A DNA stretch of 64,000 bases, taken from positions 80,815 through 144,814 of the forward strand of contig NZ_WUEK01000013.1 in the NCBI RefSeq assembly GCF_009823805.1, written 5' to 3'. Positions 51,586 through 59,950 of the stretch are shown here, piece after piece. Both the position numbers and the translations under genes were made by a program. The DNA is from Nocardioides flavescens. GTDB taxonomy: Bacteria > Actinomycetota > Actinomycetes > Propionibacteriales > Nocardioidaceae. Numbering within the stretch: the stretch's first letter is position 1; each line of letters begins with the position of its first letter. The notes below the pieces were generated by a model. That model saw only the letters and a program-made list of their open reading frames with translations, searched no databases and was not told where the DNA came from.

Positions 51586-52800
51586 TCAGAAGACGCTGTC
51601 CAGCTGGAGCACCTGCACCCGGTCGCCCTGGCCGAGCGCGGTGACCTCCTCGGGCACGACGATCAGCGCGTTGCTGTGGGCGAGCGCGCCGACGAGGTGG
51701 GAGGCCGGGCCGCCGACGGGCGTCACGAAGCGCCCCTGGGCGTCGAAGCCGACGTCGCCGCGCATGAACTGGCGCCGCCCGTCGGGCGAGGTCAGCCCGT
51801 GGGTCAGCCGGGCGGTCACCATGGGCCGCGCCGCGGGCGCGAGGCCCATGAGCGTGCGGATCGCGGGCAGCACGAACACCTCGAAGGAGATGTACGACGA
51901 CACGGGGTTGCCGGGCAGCGTCACGACGGGCACGCCGTCGACGAGGCCGAAGCCCTGCGGCTTGCCGGGCTGCATCGCGACGGGGCCGAACCACACGCCC
52001 TCGGCGCGCAGCGCCTCCTTGACCACGTCGTAGTCGCCCTGCGAGACCCCGCCGGAGGTGACGACGAGGTCGGCGTCGGCGAGGTGTGCGCGCAGCGTGG
52101 TCAGGAACGCGCCCGGCTCGTCGCCGACGATGCCGACGCGCACCGGCACGGCACCGGCGCGCTGCACGGCGGCGGCGAGCATGAAGGAGTTGCCGTCGTA
52201 GATCGAGTCGTGGCCGAGCTCGGCGCCGGGCTCGCGCAGCTCGGAGCCGGTGGACAGCACGACCACGCGGGGGCGGGGCCGGGCGCGCACCGTGGCGAGC
52301 CCGATCTGGGCGAGCAGCCCCACCTGACGCGGGCCGACGACGGCGCCGGCCTCCAGCAGGAGCTGGCCGGTCGTGACGTCGTCGCCGCGCGGGCGCACGT
52401 GCTGCGAGGGCTTCGGAGCCTGTCTGATCGTGACCGTCTCCGCGCCGCGGTCGGTCCACTCGTAGGGCACGACGGCGTCGGCGCCCTCGGGCACCGGCGC
52501 GCCGGTCATGATCTTGACGGCGGCACCCGCCTCGAGGGTGCGGACGTCGGCCTGGCCGGCCCCGATCTGGCCCACGACCGGCAGCACGACCGGGCTCGCC
52601 TCGCTCGCGTCGGCCACGTCGGCGCGGCGCACGGCGTACCCGTCCATCGCCGAGTTGTCGAAGCCCGGCAGGTCGATGCCTGCGTGCACGTCCTCGGCGA
52701 GGGCGAGGCCGAGCGCGTCGAGCAGGGGTACGTCGACCGGGTCGGCCGGGCGCACCGCGGCGAGCACCCGGGCCTGGTGCTCCTCGACGGTGTCGGTCAC
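51586..52800 (-). CDS. glp: Gephyrin-like molybdotransferase Glp / MoeA
   Basis: 404 residues of MoeA fold: LPGFDNSAMDGYAVRRADV, KIMTGAPVPEGADAVVPYE, then the MPT domain VVLSTGSELREPGAELGHDSIYDGN, TSGGVSQGDYDVV, LPGNPVSSYISFEVFVLP and the C-terminal beta domain. It inserts molybdenum, but in corynebacteria the Glp paralogue with a GlpR receptor has a role in division. The nearby glpR supports the Glp assignment over plain MoeA. It overlaps the upstream UGPase gene (4-bp GTGA). Confidence 0.92.
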   Translation of the reverse strand: MTDTVEEHQARVLAAVRPADPVDVPLLDALGLALAEDVHAGIDLPGFDNSAMDGYAVRRADVADASEASPVVLPVVGQIGAGQADVRTLEAGAAVKIMTGAPVPEGADAVVPYEWTDRGAETVTIRQAPKPSQHVRPRGDDVTTGQLLLEAGAVVGPRQVGLLAQIGLATVRARPRPRVVVLSTGSELREPGAELGHDSIYDGNSFMLAAAVQRAGAVPVRVGIVGDEPGAFLTTLRAHLADADLVVTSGGVSQGDYDVVKEALRAEGVWFGPVAMQPGKPQGFGLVDGVPVVTLPGNPVSSYISFEVFVLPAIRTLMGLAPAARPMVTARLTHGLTSPDGRRQFMRGDVGFDAQGRFVTPVGGPASHLVGALAHSNALIVVPEEVTALGQGDRVQVLQLDSVF

Positions 52801-54179
52801 GCGTCGCCCGACAGCACCGTGTCGGCCGGGATGCGCTGGGCGGACTCGGCCTCGAGCTCGACGTCGCCGACGACGCGCACCTTGGCGCCGAAGGTGTGGT
52901 CGCCGCTCACGCTCAGCGACGACGCTTCCCGCAGCGACGGCGCCCCCTCCGGGAAGCGCTTGTCGAACTCGCCGACCAGTGTGTAGAAGTCGCTGTCGAG
53001 GTCGACGAACGGCACCTCGTCGGCGACCTGGTCGAGCACGAAGTCCTGGCCGATGTCGTAGACGTCGGAGCGCAGCACCAACAGGTCGTTGGTCGTCTTC
53101 ACCGGCACGAAGCGGTCGCGGCCGACCTCGATCAGCGCGGAGTCCTGGAAGACCTCGACGGCTGCACCCATCGCGGTCTCGACCTGGACCACCTTCGGGG
53201 TCGACTTGTCGCTGGGGTCGACCGTCTTCTCGTTGCGGATCAGCGGCAGGCCGAGGATGCCGTCGCGCTCGTCGAGCTTCTGCTGCATCGCGCGCAGGTC
53301 GAACCACAGGTTGTTGGTCGAGCAGAACCGGTGGCGCTCGAGGTCGGCGAGCGCCTCGCGGTCCTCCGGCAGCGTCTGCGCGGTCTCGCGCAGGATGATC
53401 CGGCCGTCGGAGACCCGGCGCGCGAAGTGACCGCCCTTGCGGTCGCTCGGCGTACGCCGCACCGCCTCGATGGCGAACGGTGCACCGGAGGCCGCGAACC
53501 AGCCCGCGACGCGCGGGTCGGGGACCGCGCCGAGGTTGTCGGAGTTGGAGACGAAGACGCGCTCGTAGCCGGCGTCGAGCAGCTGGGTCAGCAGCCCGCT
53601 GCCGCGCAGCGCGGTGTAGAGGTCGCCGTGGCCGGGCGGACACCACTCGAGGTCGGGGTCGTCGGGCCACGAGACCGGGGAGAGGTCCTTGACCAGGAGC
53701 TTGGGCTCCTTGTTCTGCAGGAACTCCAGCGGCAGCCCGTCGACCGCCAGGTCCTCGTAGCGCGCCAGCGCCGCCATCGTGTCGGCGCTCGTGCGGAAGG
53801 AGTTCATGAAGATCAGCGGCAGCGCGACGCCGTGCTCCTGGCGCAGGTGCAGCACCTGGCGCGCGATGATGTCGAGGAACGACAGCCCGCGGCGCACGCA
53901 CAGCAGCGACTTGGCCCGCGGCAGCCCCATTGAGGTGCCGAGCCCGCCGTTGAGCTTGATCACCGCCGTCGTGCGGATCGCGTCGGCCGCGGCGTCGTCG
54001 CTGACGTCGACGTCGTCGAGCGACGGCATGTCGACCGGCTCGATCGACGCCTCCGGGATCATCCCGGTCTCGCCGTGCTCCAGCAGCCGGTAGTAGTGAG
54101 CGAAGGTCTCGATCGCGACCTCGTCGACTCCGGCGGCCGCCATCTTCTCGCGGGCCTTCTGCAGCCCTGGGCTACCCAT
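52797..54179 (-). CDS. UTP-glucose-1-phosphate uridylyltransferase, eukaryote-type UGPase
   Basis: 460 residues of the UDPGP family: VIKLNGGLGTSMGLPRAKSLL (nucleotide loop), PLIFMNSFRTSADT, CPPGHGDLYTAL, VSNSDNLGA, KGGHFARR and STNNLWFDL. This is the UGP2-like form, unrelated to bacterial GalU, and shared by actinobacteria with eukaryotes. It makes UDP-glucose for glycan and wall polymers. It starts the glp cluster and is divergent from the cyclo-ligase gene (23 bp gap). Confidence 0.93.
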   Translation of the reverse strand: MGSPGLQKAREKMAAAGVDEVAIETFAHYYRLLEHGETGMIPEASIEPVDMPSLDDVDVSDDAAADAIRTTAVIKLNGGLGTSMGLPRAKSLLCVRRGLSFLDIIARQVLHLRQEHGVALPLIFMNSFRTSADTMAALARYEDLAVDGLPLEFLQNKEPKLLVKDLSPVSWPDDPDLEWCPPGHGDLYTALRGSGLLTQLLDAGYERVFVSNSDNLGAVPDPRVAGWFAASGAPFAIEAVRRTPSDRKGGHFARRVSDGRIILRETAQTLPEDREALADLERHRFCSTNNLWFDLRAMQQKLDERDGILGLPLIRNEKTVDPSDKSTPKVVQVETAMGAAVEVFQDSALIEVGRDRFVPVKTTNDLLVLRSDVYDIGQDFVLDQVADEVPFVDLDSDFYTLVGEFDKRFPEGAPSLREASSLSVSGDHTFGAKVRVVGDVELEAESAQRIPADTVLSGDA

Positions 54180-54202
54180 GCTCGCGATCGTAGGCTCGTC
54201 GG

Positions 54203-54805
54203 GTGGGGAGACCGCAACCGTCGACGCACCCGGCCAAGACAGCACTGCGCGACCAGCTGCTCACGGCGCGCCGCCGCCGGCCGCTCGTGGAGCGCTCCGA
54301 GGACGCCCGCGCCATCGCCCGGGCGCTCACCGCAGCGCCCGAGGTGCGGCGCGCCGCCACCGTGGCGGCGTACGTCGCGGTCGGCTCGGAGCCCGGCACC
54401 GCTCCCCTGCTCTCGGCCCTCCTGGCGGCCGGCAAGCGGGTCATCCTGCCGCTCACGCTGCCCGACCGCGACCTCGACTGGGCGGCGTACGCCGGCGACC
54501 AGGACCTCGCCCCCGCCCGGCTCGGCCTGCTCGAGCCCGTCACCACGCCGCTCGGCCCGGACGCCGTCGCCACCGCCGACGTCGTCCTGGTGCCCGGGCT
54601 CGCCGTCTCCCTGCGCGGGGAGCGGCTGGGCCGCGGCGGCGGCTCCTACGACCGGGCGCTGGGTCGGGTGCCGGTCGACACGTTCACCTGCGTGCTGCTC
54701 CACGACGAGGAGGTGGGCCTCGAGGTGCCGACCGAGCCGCACGACCGGCCCGTCACCGCGGCGGCCTCCCCCGGGGGAATCACGCGGTTCGCCGCGACGT
54801 TCTGA
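54203..54805 (+). CDS. 5-formyltetrahydrofolate cyclo-ligase
   Basis: 200 residues: AKTALRDQLLTARR (substrate helix), AYVAVGSEPGTAPLL, VLVPGLAVSLRGERLGRGGGSYDRAL with the GGGSYDR signature, and a final PHDRPVTAAAS. It converts 5-formyl-THF to 5,10-methenyl-THF using ATP, clearing a folate storage form. Confidence 0.93.
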   Translation: MGRPQPSTHPAKTALRDQLLTARRRRPLVERSEDARAIARALTAAPEVRRAATVAAYVAVGSEPGTAPLLSALLAAGKRVILPLTLPDRDLDWAAYAGDQDLAPARLGLLEPVTTPLGPDAVATADVVLVPGLAVSLRGERLGRGGGSYDRALGRVPVDTFTCVLLHDEEVGLEVPTEPHDRPVTAAASPGGITRFAATF

Positions 54806-54861
54806 GCGGCGTAGCATTGGCAGTCGCGCCTCGCGAGTGCCAGAACAACCCAGGAGTCACG

Positions 54862-55203
54862 TTGCCGACCTACCAGTACGCCTGCACCGAGTGCGGCCAC
54901 GCCTTCGAGCAGGTCCAGTCCTTCTCCGATGCCTCGCTCACCACCTGCCCGCAGTGCCAGGGCAAGCTGCGCAAGGTCTTCAACGCGGTCGGCGTCGTCT
55001 TCAAGGGCTCCGGCTTCTACCGCACCGACAGCCGGGGCTCGCAGAGCGCGTCGGAGACCGGCTCGAGCACCAAGAGCGAGCCGTCGTCCTCGACCACCAC
55101 GGACTCGTCGTCGACGAAGAGCGACTCCTCGTCGTCGTCCTCCTCCTCGAGTTCGTCGAGCTCCAGCTCGTCCACGAAGTCTCCCCAGGCCACGTCCTCC
55201 TGA
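54862..55203 (+). CDS. FmdB-family zinc ribbon protein
   Basis: 113 residues starting at TTG (CAGGAGTCAC upstream). The zinc ribbon is PTYQYACTECGHAFEQVQSF, then TTCPQCQGKLRKVFNAVGVVFKGSGFYRTD, with two CxxC pairs. The rest (about 60-113) is a Ser/Thr low-complexity tail with a run of about 16 serines. FmdB proteins were found near amidase genes; function remains unclear. The ribbon pattern is a sure call. Confidence 0.9.
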   Translation: MPTYQYACTECGHAFEQVQSFSDASLTTCPQCQGKLRKVFNAVGVVFKGSGFYRTDSRGSQSASETGSSTKSEPSSSTTTDSSSTKSDSSSSSSSSSSSSSSSSTKSPQATSS

Positions 55204-55266
55204 CGGTTCTCCACAGGTCGCCTCGCGCGGCCTGAGCCGGAGCCGCGGCGCTCGTAGCCTCGCGGC

Positions 55267-55896
55267 ATGCGTCTGCCCTCCCGCCTGACCCGCCCGGCGC
55301 GCGCCGTACGCCGCTCCGTGCTGCGGCGCCGCCGACCGCTCGCCGCCGTCTGTGCGCTCGTCGCCGTCGTCTCGGGCGTGCAGGCCGCCGCGCCCGCCCC
55401 ACCGGCCACGGTCGCCGTGACCGTCGCCGCCCGCGACCTCGCCGCTGGTGCGGTCGTCGCCGCGGGCGACGTCACGACGGCACGGCTTCCGCCCGACGCC
55501 GTCCCCGACGGCCGGGTGCGCGACCCGGTCGGGCGCACCCTGGCCGGTGCGGTGCGCCGCGGCACCCCGGTCACCGACACCGCGCTGGTCGGCGCCGCGC
55601 TGGTCGCCGAGCAACCGGGCACCGTCGCGCTGCCCGTGCGGTTGCCCGACAGCGCGATGGTGGCGCTGCTGCACCTCGGCGACCGGGTCGACCTCGTCGC
55701 CGCCGACCCGCAGGGCGGACCCGCCTCGACCGTCGTGCGCGACGCGCTCGTCCTCGCGATCCCCCCACCCACCGCGGGCGCGGCTGCCGACGGCCTGCCC
55801 GGGCGGCTCGTCGTCCTCGGCGTGCCCGAGACCCAGGTCGACGCCGTGTCGTCCGCGTCGTTGACGCACTTCCTGACCGTCGCGTGGTCCCGCTAG
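55267..55896 (+). CDS. SAF domain protein (CpaB/RcpC-like)
   Basis: 209 residues with a signal or anchor (AVCALVAVVSGVQAA) and a SAF domain from about 48: VAARDLAAGAVVAAGDVTTARLP, GAVRRGTPVTDTALV, and RLPDSAMVALLHLGDRVDLV (a CpaB-type second strand set). CpaB helps assemble Flp pili. No pilus genes are adjacent, so the role is unsure. Confidence 0.82.
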   Translation: MRLPSRLTRPARAVRRSVLRRRRPLAAVCALVAVVSGVQAAAPAPPATVAVTVAARDLAAGAVVAAGDVTTARLPPDAVPDGRVRDPVGRTLAGAVRRGTPVTDTALVGAALVAEQPGTVALPVRLPDSAMVALLHLGDRVDLVAADPQGGPASTVVRDALVLAIPPPTAGAAADGLPGRLVVLGVPETQVDAVSSASLTHFLTVAWSR

Positions 55897-55935
55897 CGTG
55901 CTGAGGTCATCGACCACTTCTCGAGGGAGACCCAC

Positions 55936-56307
55936 ATGCTCGGTGGATTCAAGAACTTCATCCTGCGCGGCAACCTGATCGACCTGGCTGTCGCGGTCAT
56001 CATCGGCACCGCCTTCGGCGCGGTGGTCACGGCGTTCACCGCCTGGCTGACCGGTAAGCTGCCGGGCACCCAGGACCTCTTCGGCAACGTCGAGTCCGGC
56101 GACTTCGGCTTCTTCCTGAACGCCGTGATCTCGTTCGTGATCCTGGCCGCGGTCGTCTACTTCCTGATCGTGCTGCCCTACACGAAGGCGAAGGAGCGCT
56201 ACTTCCCGAGCGCCCCTCCCGGCACGCCCGAGGACATCAAGCTGCTCCAGGAGATCCGCGACCTGCTCGCGTCGCAGCAGGGGGGCCAGCGCCCGCCGAC
56301 TGTCTGA
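55936..56307 (+). CDS. mscL: Large-conductance mechanosensitive channel
   Basis: 123 residues: FKNFILRGNLIDLAVAVIIGTAFGAVVTAFT (helix 1, gate), a periplasmic loop, and NAVISFVILAAVVYFLIVLPYTK (helix 2), then a C-terminal helix PPGTPEDIKLLQEIRDLLASQ. It opens at high membrane tension to protect from osmotic downshock. Confidence 0.97.
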   Translation: MLGGFKNFILRGNLIDLAVAVIIGTAFGAVVTAFTAWLTGKLPGTQDLFGNVESGDFGFFLNAVISFVILAAVVYFLIVLPYTKAKERYFPSAPPGTPEDIKLLQEIRDLLASQQGGQRPPTV

Positions 56308-56314
56308 CGTCAGC

Positions 56315-56485
56315 TCAGGGCGTTCCGTGGTGCGGCGGCACCTGCTCACGGAGCCAGGTGTCGCCGCGATCCGCCTCCGAGCGCGAGCCCTCCCCGGGCT
56401 CGCGCTCGTCTGCTGTGGTGTCGGGGACGGCGTCGCCGAACACCTCGGCGAGGCGCCGCTTGCGCTCCCAGTCGGTCTCGCTCAC
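56315..56485 (-). CDS. Small conserved hydrophilic protein
   Basis: 56 residues from GTG 56485: SETDWERKRRLAEVFGDAVPDT, a variable acidic middle and a C-terminal WLREQVPPHHGT. From memory this ERKRRLAEVFGD ... WL..QVPPHH pattern recurs in many actinobacteria next to division or LCP genes; treat that as recollection. It follows the LCP gene by 10 bp. It is nearly always missed by gene finders. Function unknown. Confidence 0.7.
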   Translation of the reverse strand: MSETDWERKRRLAEVFGDAVPDTTADEREPGEGSRSEADRGDTWLREQVPPHHGTP

Positions 56486-56495
56486 GGCCGCTCGC

Positions 56496-57812
56496 TCAGG
56501 CGCAGAGCCCGACGGACTCGAGCTGGTCGGCCGAGGCGTCGACGGAGTCGGACGGCGAGGCGCTCGGGTCCTCGCTCGGGCTCGAGCTGTCGGTGGCGCT
56601 GGGCTCGTCGCTGGGCTCGTCACTCGGGCTCGCGTCGTCCGACGGCGAGGCGTCGTCGGAGGGTGACGCGTCGCTCGACGGCGACTGGCCGGCACTGGCG
56701 GTCGGCACCTGGTTGGCGCCGATGGAGCCGTTGCGCAGCTTGCCGAGCGGCTGGTCGTTGAGGATCTTCTTCCACAGCAGGTCGGCGTCGGAGGTCAGCT
56801 CGACCCGACCGGGCTGCGCGGTGCTGTAGACGAACGGTGCGGTGATGAACCGGATCCGGCTCAGGCCGATGCTCTGGAACTGCAGTCCGATGTCGGCGAT
56901 CTGCTTGATGTTCTTGATGTCGGTGGTGAGCGAGCCGGTCGCGGCGTTGAGGAAGCGGACCAGGCGGTCGGGGCGGGCGAGCACGCCGCCGGAGACGACC
57001 TTCTCGACCATCGCGGCGATGAACGCCTGCTGACGGGCGATGCGGCCGATGTCGCTGCCGTCGCCGACGCCGTGGCGCACGCGGACGTAGGCGAGCGCCT
57101 CCTTGCCGTCGATGGTGCGGGTGCCGGCCTTGATCGTGATGCCGTACTCCGAGGAGTCGATGTCCTCGGGCACGCAGACCTGCACGCCACCGATCGCGTC
57201 GACCATCTCCTGGAAGGAGGCGAAGTCGACGACGATGTAGTCGTCGACCGCGATGCCGGTGAGGTCCTGGAACTGGGTGATCGTGCACGCCGGCCCGCCG
57301 AGCGCGTAGGCGGCGTTCCAGATGCTGCTCGAGGCACCGGGGATGGTGCTGCCGTCCTCGGCGGTGCAGTCGGGCCGGTCGACGAGCGTGTCGCGCGGAA
57401 TCGAGATGCCGTACGCCGACTGCCGGTCGGCCGAGAGGTGCATGAGGATCGTGGTGTCGGAGCCACCGCCGCCCTCGTCGTCGATGCCGCACCCCTTGCA
57501 CTGACGCGAGTCGTCACCCATCACCAGGATGTTGAGCGGCTCGCGCGGACCCTCGACCTCGGGCTTCTCCGGGGTGTTGGTGACCTGCTCGGAGAGGTCG
57601 ACGACGTTGAGGTTGTTGTTGAGGTGGCGGTAGAGGAACGCGACCGACAGTCCGCTCACCATGCCGAGGGTCAGCACGGTCGCCATCAGCACCTTCGCGA
57701 CGGTGTGCGACCGGCGCGCACGACCGCGGCGCTTGCCGCGGGTGTAGCCGGCCCCCTGCGGCTGGTACGGCGCGGGGAGGTCCGTCTCGGCGGGCTTCTC
57801 GGCGTCCGTCAT
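56496..57812 (-). CDS. LytR-CpsA-Psr (LCP) family ligase
   Basis: 438 residues from ATG 57812 (GAGGG 8 bp upstream; the GTG six bases earlier is less well spaced). A cytoplasmic basic N-terminus, one membrane helix (VLMATVLTLGMVSGLSVAFLY) and the LCP domain follow: LNILVMGDDSR, TTILMHLSADRQSAYGISIPRDTLV, and YVRVRHGVGDGSDIGRIARQQAF with the catalytic arginines. A Ser/Asp/Pro-rich tail (about 360-438) ends in a single Cys. LCP enzymes attach wall polymers (teichoic acid, arabinogalactan) to peptidoglycan. Confidence 0.93.
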   Translation of the reverse strand: MTDAEKPAETDLPAPYQPQGAGYTRGKRRGRARRSHTVAKVLMATVLTLGMVSGLSVAFLYRHLNNNLNVVDLSEQVTNTPEKPEVEGPREPLNILVMGDDSRQCKGCGIDDEGGGGSDTTILMHLSADRQSAYGISIPRDTLVDRPDCTAEDGSTIPGASSSIWNAAYALGGPACTITQFQDLTGIAVDDYIVVDFASFQEMVDAIGGVQVCVPEDIDSSEYGITIKAGTRTIDGKEALAYVRVRHGVGDGSDIGRIARQQAFIAAMVEKVVSGGVLARPDRLVRFLNAATGSLTTDIKNIKQIADIGLQFQSIGLSRIRFITAPFVYSTAQPGRVELTSDADLLWKKILNDQPLGKLRNGSIGANQVPTASAGQSPSSDASPSDDASPSDDASPSDEPSDEPSATDSSSPSEDPSASPSDSVDASADQLESVGLCA

Positions 57813-58012
57813 GCTCACGTCCCTCGGGCAGGCGGTAGTGCTTCGGTCGGTCTTGACGAGGTGGTGCTGGGGAGGGACGAGCCACGTCGGCGTGCGCTCG
57901 TCCGCGCAAGATTACGGCGAGTGGCCAAATTGTGATGATTCCTCGCGTGTCGCACCGCGACCCCGCCGAGGTCGGACCCACGAGCGCCGCGCCCTAGGAT
58001 GCGGAGCGCGTC

Positions 58013-58085
58013 GCCCCAGTAGCTCAGCGGATAGAGCAGCCGCCTCCTAAGCGAAAGGTCGCAGGTTCGACTCCTGCCTGGGGCA
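58013..58085 (+). tRNA. tRNA-Arg (anticodon CCT)
   Basis: 73 nt. The acceptor GCCCCAG/CTGGGGC is perfect, D-arm is GCTC/GAGC, and T-arm GCAGG/CCTGC encloses TTCGACT. The anticodon loop is CTCCTAA (CCT). The anticodon stem GCCGC/GCGAA has only three pairs; the outer two (G-A and C-A) do not pair. No CCA is encoded. It would read AGG codons. Confidence 0.88.
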
Positions 58086-58091
58086 CCGGAA

Positions 58092-58113
58092 CGACCACTG
58101 GCCCCGGTGGTCG
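58092..58113 (+). terminator. Hairpin after tRNA-Arg
   Basis: CGACCAC (58092-58098) and GTGGTCG (58107-58113) form a 7-bp stem around an 8-nt loop, 6 bp after the tRNA end. It is a plausible terminator for the tRNA. Confidence 0.55.
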
Positions 58114-58172
58114 AGCAGCGAGCGCAACGCGCACCCGCGACGGCACCAGCCCGGCGACCTGAGGATTCCGGC

Positions 58173-58835
58173 TCAGACGAGCCGCACGATCCCCCGCAGC
58201 AGCAGGTAGACCCCGGCAGCCGCGAGGACGAGCACCAGGGCCGCGCGGCCGTGGCGCTCGATGGCGCCCTGGAGGGCGGCGAGGAGGCGCTCGCCGGAAC
58301 GGGGCGCGGCGCTCATCACGGCGAGGGGCAGCCACGTCGGCACGCACGCGAACGCGACGAGGACGACGGCGGCCACCACCTTCGCGAGGACATCGGCGTC
58401 GGCCGCGGCGACCTCCTTGGCGGCGGGCACCAGGAGCGACAGGGTCGTGAGGTTGGTGGCCATCGAGAACAGGCCGTACCCGTAGGTCGCCGAGGGCCGC
58501 ATCGTGCGCGGAGGCCGCGCGGGGCGGGAGCGGTGCGCGGTCCGGCCCCGTGAGTGCACCACGGCGGCCCCGACGGAGAGCGCCACCCCGAGCACCAGGT
58601 CGAGCGACGCGTCCAGGTGGGGCGCGGTGGGCAGCTCGAGCGAGCGGCCCACGGCCACGACCACCAGCACGACCGCTGCCGCGACGCTCGCCGCGCCGGC
58701 GGCGTACGCCGACCCAGCTCGTCGACCGCGCGGGCCCGCCATGACGACGAGCTGCTGGGCGAGCATCATCGGGCTGACCGCCGCGGCCATCCCCAGCGGC
58801 AGCATCAGGACCAGCAGGCGCAGCACGTCGCACAC
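58173..58835 (-). CDS. GAP/Sap-family membrane protein
   Basis: 220 residues (GTG 58835; GTG 58826 is also possible). Six membrane helices: LRLLVLMLPLGMAAAVSPMMLAQQLVVM with the motif typical of GAP proteins, then SLDLVLGVALSVGAAVVH, GLFSMATNLTTLSLLVPAAKEV and AFACVPTWLPLAVM. The family includes Sap proteins that help export glycopeptidolipids and sulfolipids in mycobacteria. The cargo here is unknown. Confidence 0.8.
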   Translation of the reverse strand: MCDVLRLLVLMLPLGMAAAVSPMMLAQQLVVMAGPRGRRAGSAYAAGAASVAAAVVLVVVAVGRSLELPTAPHLDASLDLVLGVALSVGAAVVHSRGRTAHRSRPARPPRTMRPSATYGYGLFSMATNLTTLSLLVPAAKEVAAADADVLAKVVAAVVLVAFACVPTWLPLAVMSAAPRSGERLLAALQGAIERHGRAALVLVLAAAGVYLLLRGIVRLV

Positions 58836-58897
58836 CCTAGGAGCCCCGACCCGGCGGCTGACCCGCGCCGGCACATGCGGGTGGGTACCCCCGGCCC

Positions 58898-59950
58898 GTG
58901 CCGCCTCCCGCGCCCCTCCCGGTGCTGCTCCGCCCGTCGTACGCCGGCGGACCGGGGACCGCCCTGGCCGTGCGGGCGCTGGAGGCCGCGGAGCTCGGCG
59001 ACGCAGCGGTCGAGGCGGTGCTGCGGTGGGCCGTCGAGGTCGGGCCGACGGTCCCGCTGCCCGGCGAGGGCCGGACGCTGGCCCGGTGGGAGCTGCTGGC
59101 CACGGTGGGCGCTCAGAGCCTCACCGTCGCGCGGGTGCTCGAGCCGCACCTCGACGCGGCGGCGATCCTCGCCGAGGCGGGCGAGCACCCGCAGGACGGT
59201 TCGACCTGGGGCGTCTGGGCAGCGGAGGGACCGCCGCCGCGGCTGGAGGCCCGGGAGGTCGACGGGTCCTGGGTGCTGCGCGGACGCAAGCACTGGTGCT
59301 CGCTGGCCGGGGAAGTCAGTGACGCCCTCGTGACGGCCTGGGTGGGCCAGGACGAGCGGCGGCTGTTCCGGGTGCGGCTGGACGCGCCGGGGGTGACGGT
59401 GGAGCCCTCCCACTGGGTCCCGGCCGGACTGCGGCGCGTGGTCACCACCTCCGTGCTCGTCGAGGACGCCGAGGCCGCGCCGGTGGGCGAGGCGGGCTGG
59501 TACCTCGAGCGCGACGGCTTCTGGTGGGGCGGCATCGGCGTGGCCGCGGTCTGGTACGGCGGCGCGGTCGGCCTGGCCCGCACCCTGCTGGCCCACACCC
59601 GCACCCGCACCCCCGACCAGGTGGCGCTCGTGCACCTCGGCGAGGTGGACGCCGACCTGACCGCGGCGCGGGCCGCGCTCGCCCTCGCCGCCGAGGCCGT
59701 CGACGGCGACCGGTGCACCGGCCGGGACGCGCTGCTCCTCGGCGCCCGCACCCGTCACGTCGTCGCGAGCGCGGTCGAGCGGGTCGCCCAGCGGGTCGCC
59801 CGGGCGGTCGGGCCCGGCCCGCTCAGCTCGGACCCCGCCCACGTCGCGCGGGTCGCCGACCTCGGCCTCTACGTCCGCCAGCACCACGCCGAACGCGACG
59901 CAGCGGGGCTCGGCAGTCTGGTCCTGGACGAGGGCGGTCCGTCGTGGTGA
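58898..59950 (+). CDS. Acyl-CoA dehydrogenase-like protein
   Basis: 350 residues. The middle beta domain is visible (WGVWAAEGPPPRLEAREVDGSWVLRGRKHWCSLA, like the substrate/FAD motif of acyl-CoA dehydrogenases), then a helical C-terminal domain (VAAVWYGGAVGLARTLLAHTRTR). No clear catalytic Glu can be placed. It is first of a three-gene operon and overlaps the next gene by GTGA. It may oxidise a biosynthetic intermediate. Confidence 0.78.
   Translation: MPPPAPLPVLLRPSYAGGPGTALAVRALEAAELGDAAVEAVLRWAVEVGPTVPLPGEGRTLARWELLATVGAQSLTVARVLEPHLDAAAILAEAGEHPQDGSTWGVWAAEGPPPRLEAREVDGSWVLRGRKHWCSLAGEVSDALVTAWVGQDERRLFRVRLDAPGVTVEPSHWVPAGLRRVVTTSVLVEDAEAAPVGEAGWYLERDGFWWGGIGVAAVWYGGAVGLARTLLAHTRTRTPDQVALVHLGEVDADLTAARAALALAAEAVDGDRCTGRDALLLGARTRHVVASAVERVAQRVARAVGPGPLSSDPAHVARVADLGLYVRQHHAERDAAGLGSLVLDEGGPSW

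Noticed and set aside
55120..55185. Simple-sequence repeat as a possible non-coding element
   Set aside because: It encodes the poly-Ser tail of the FmdB-family protein in frame.
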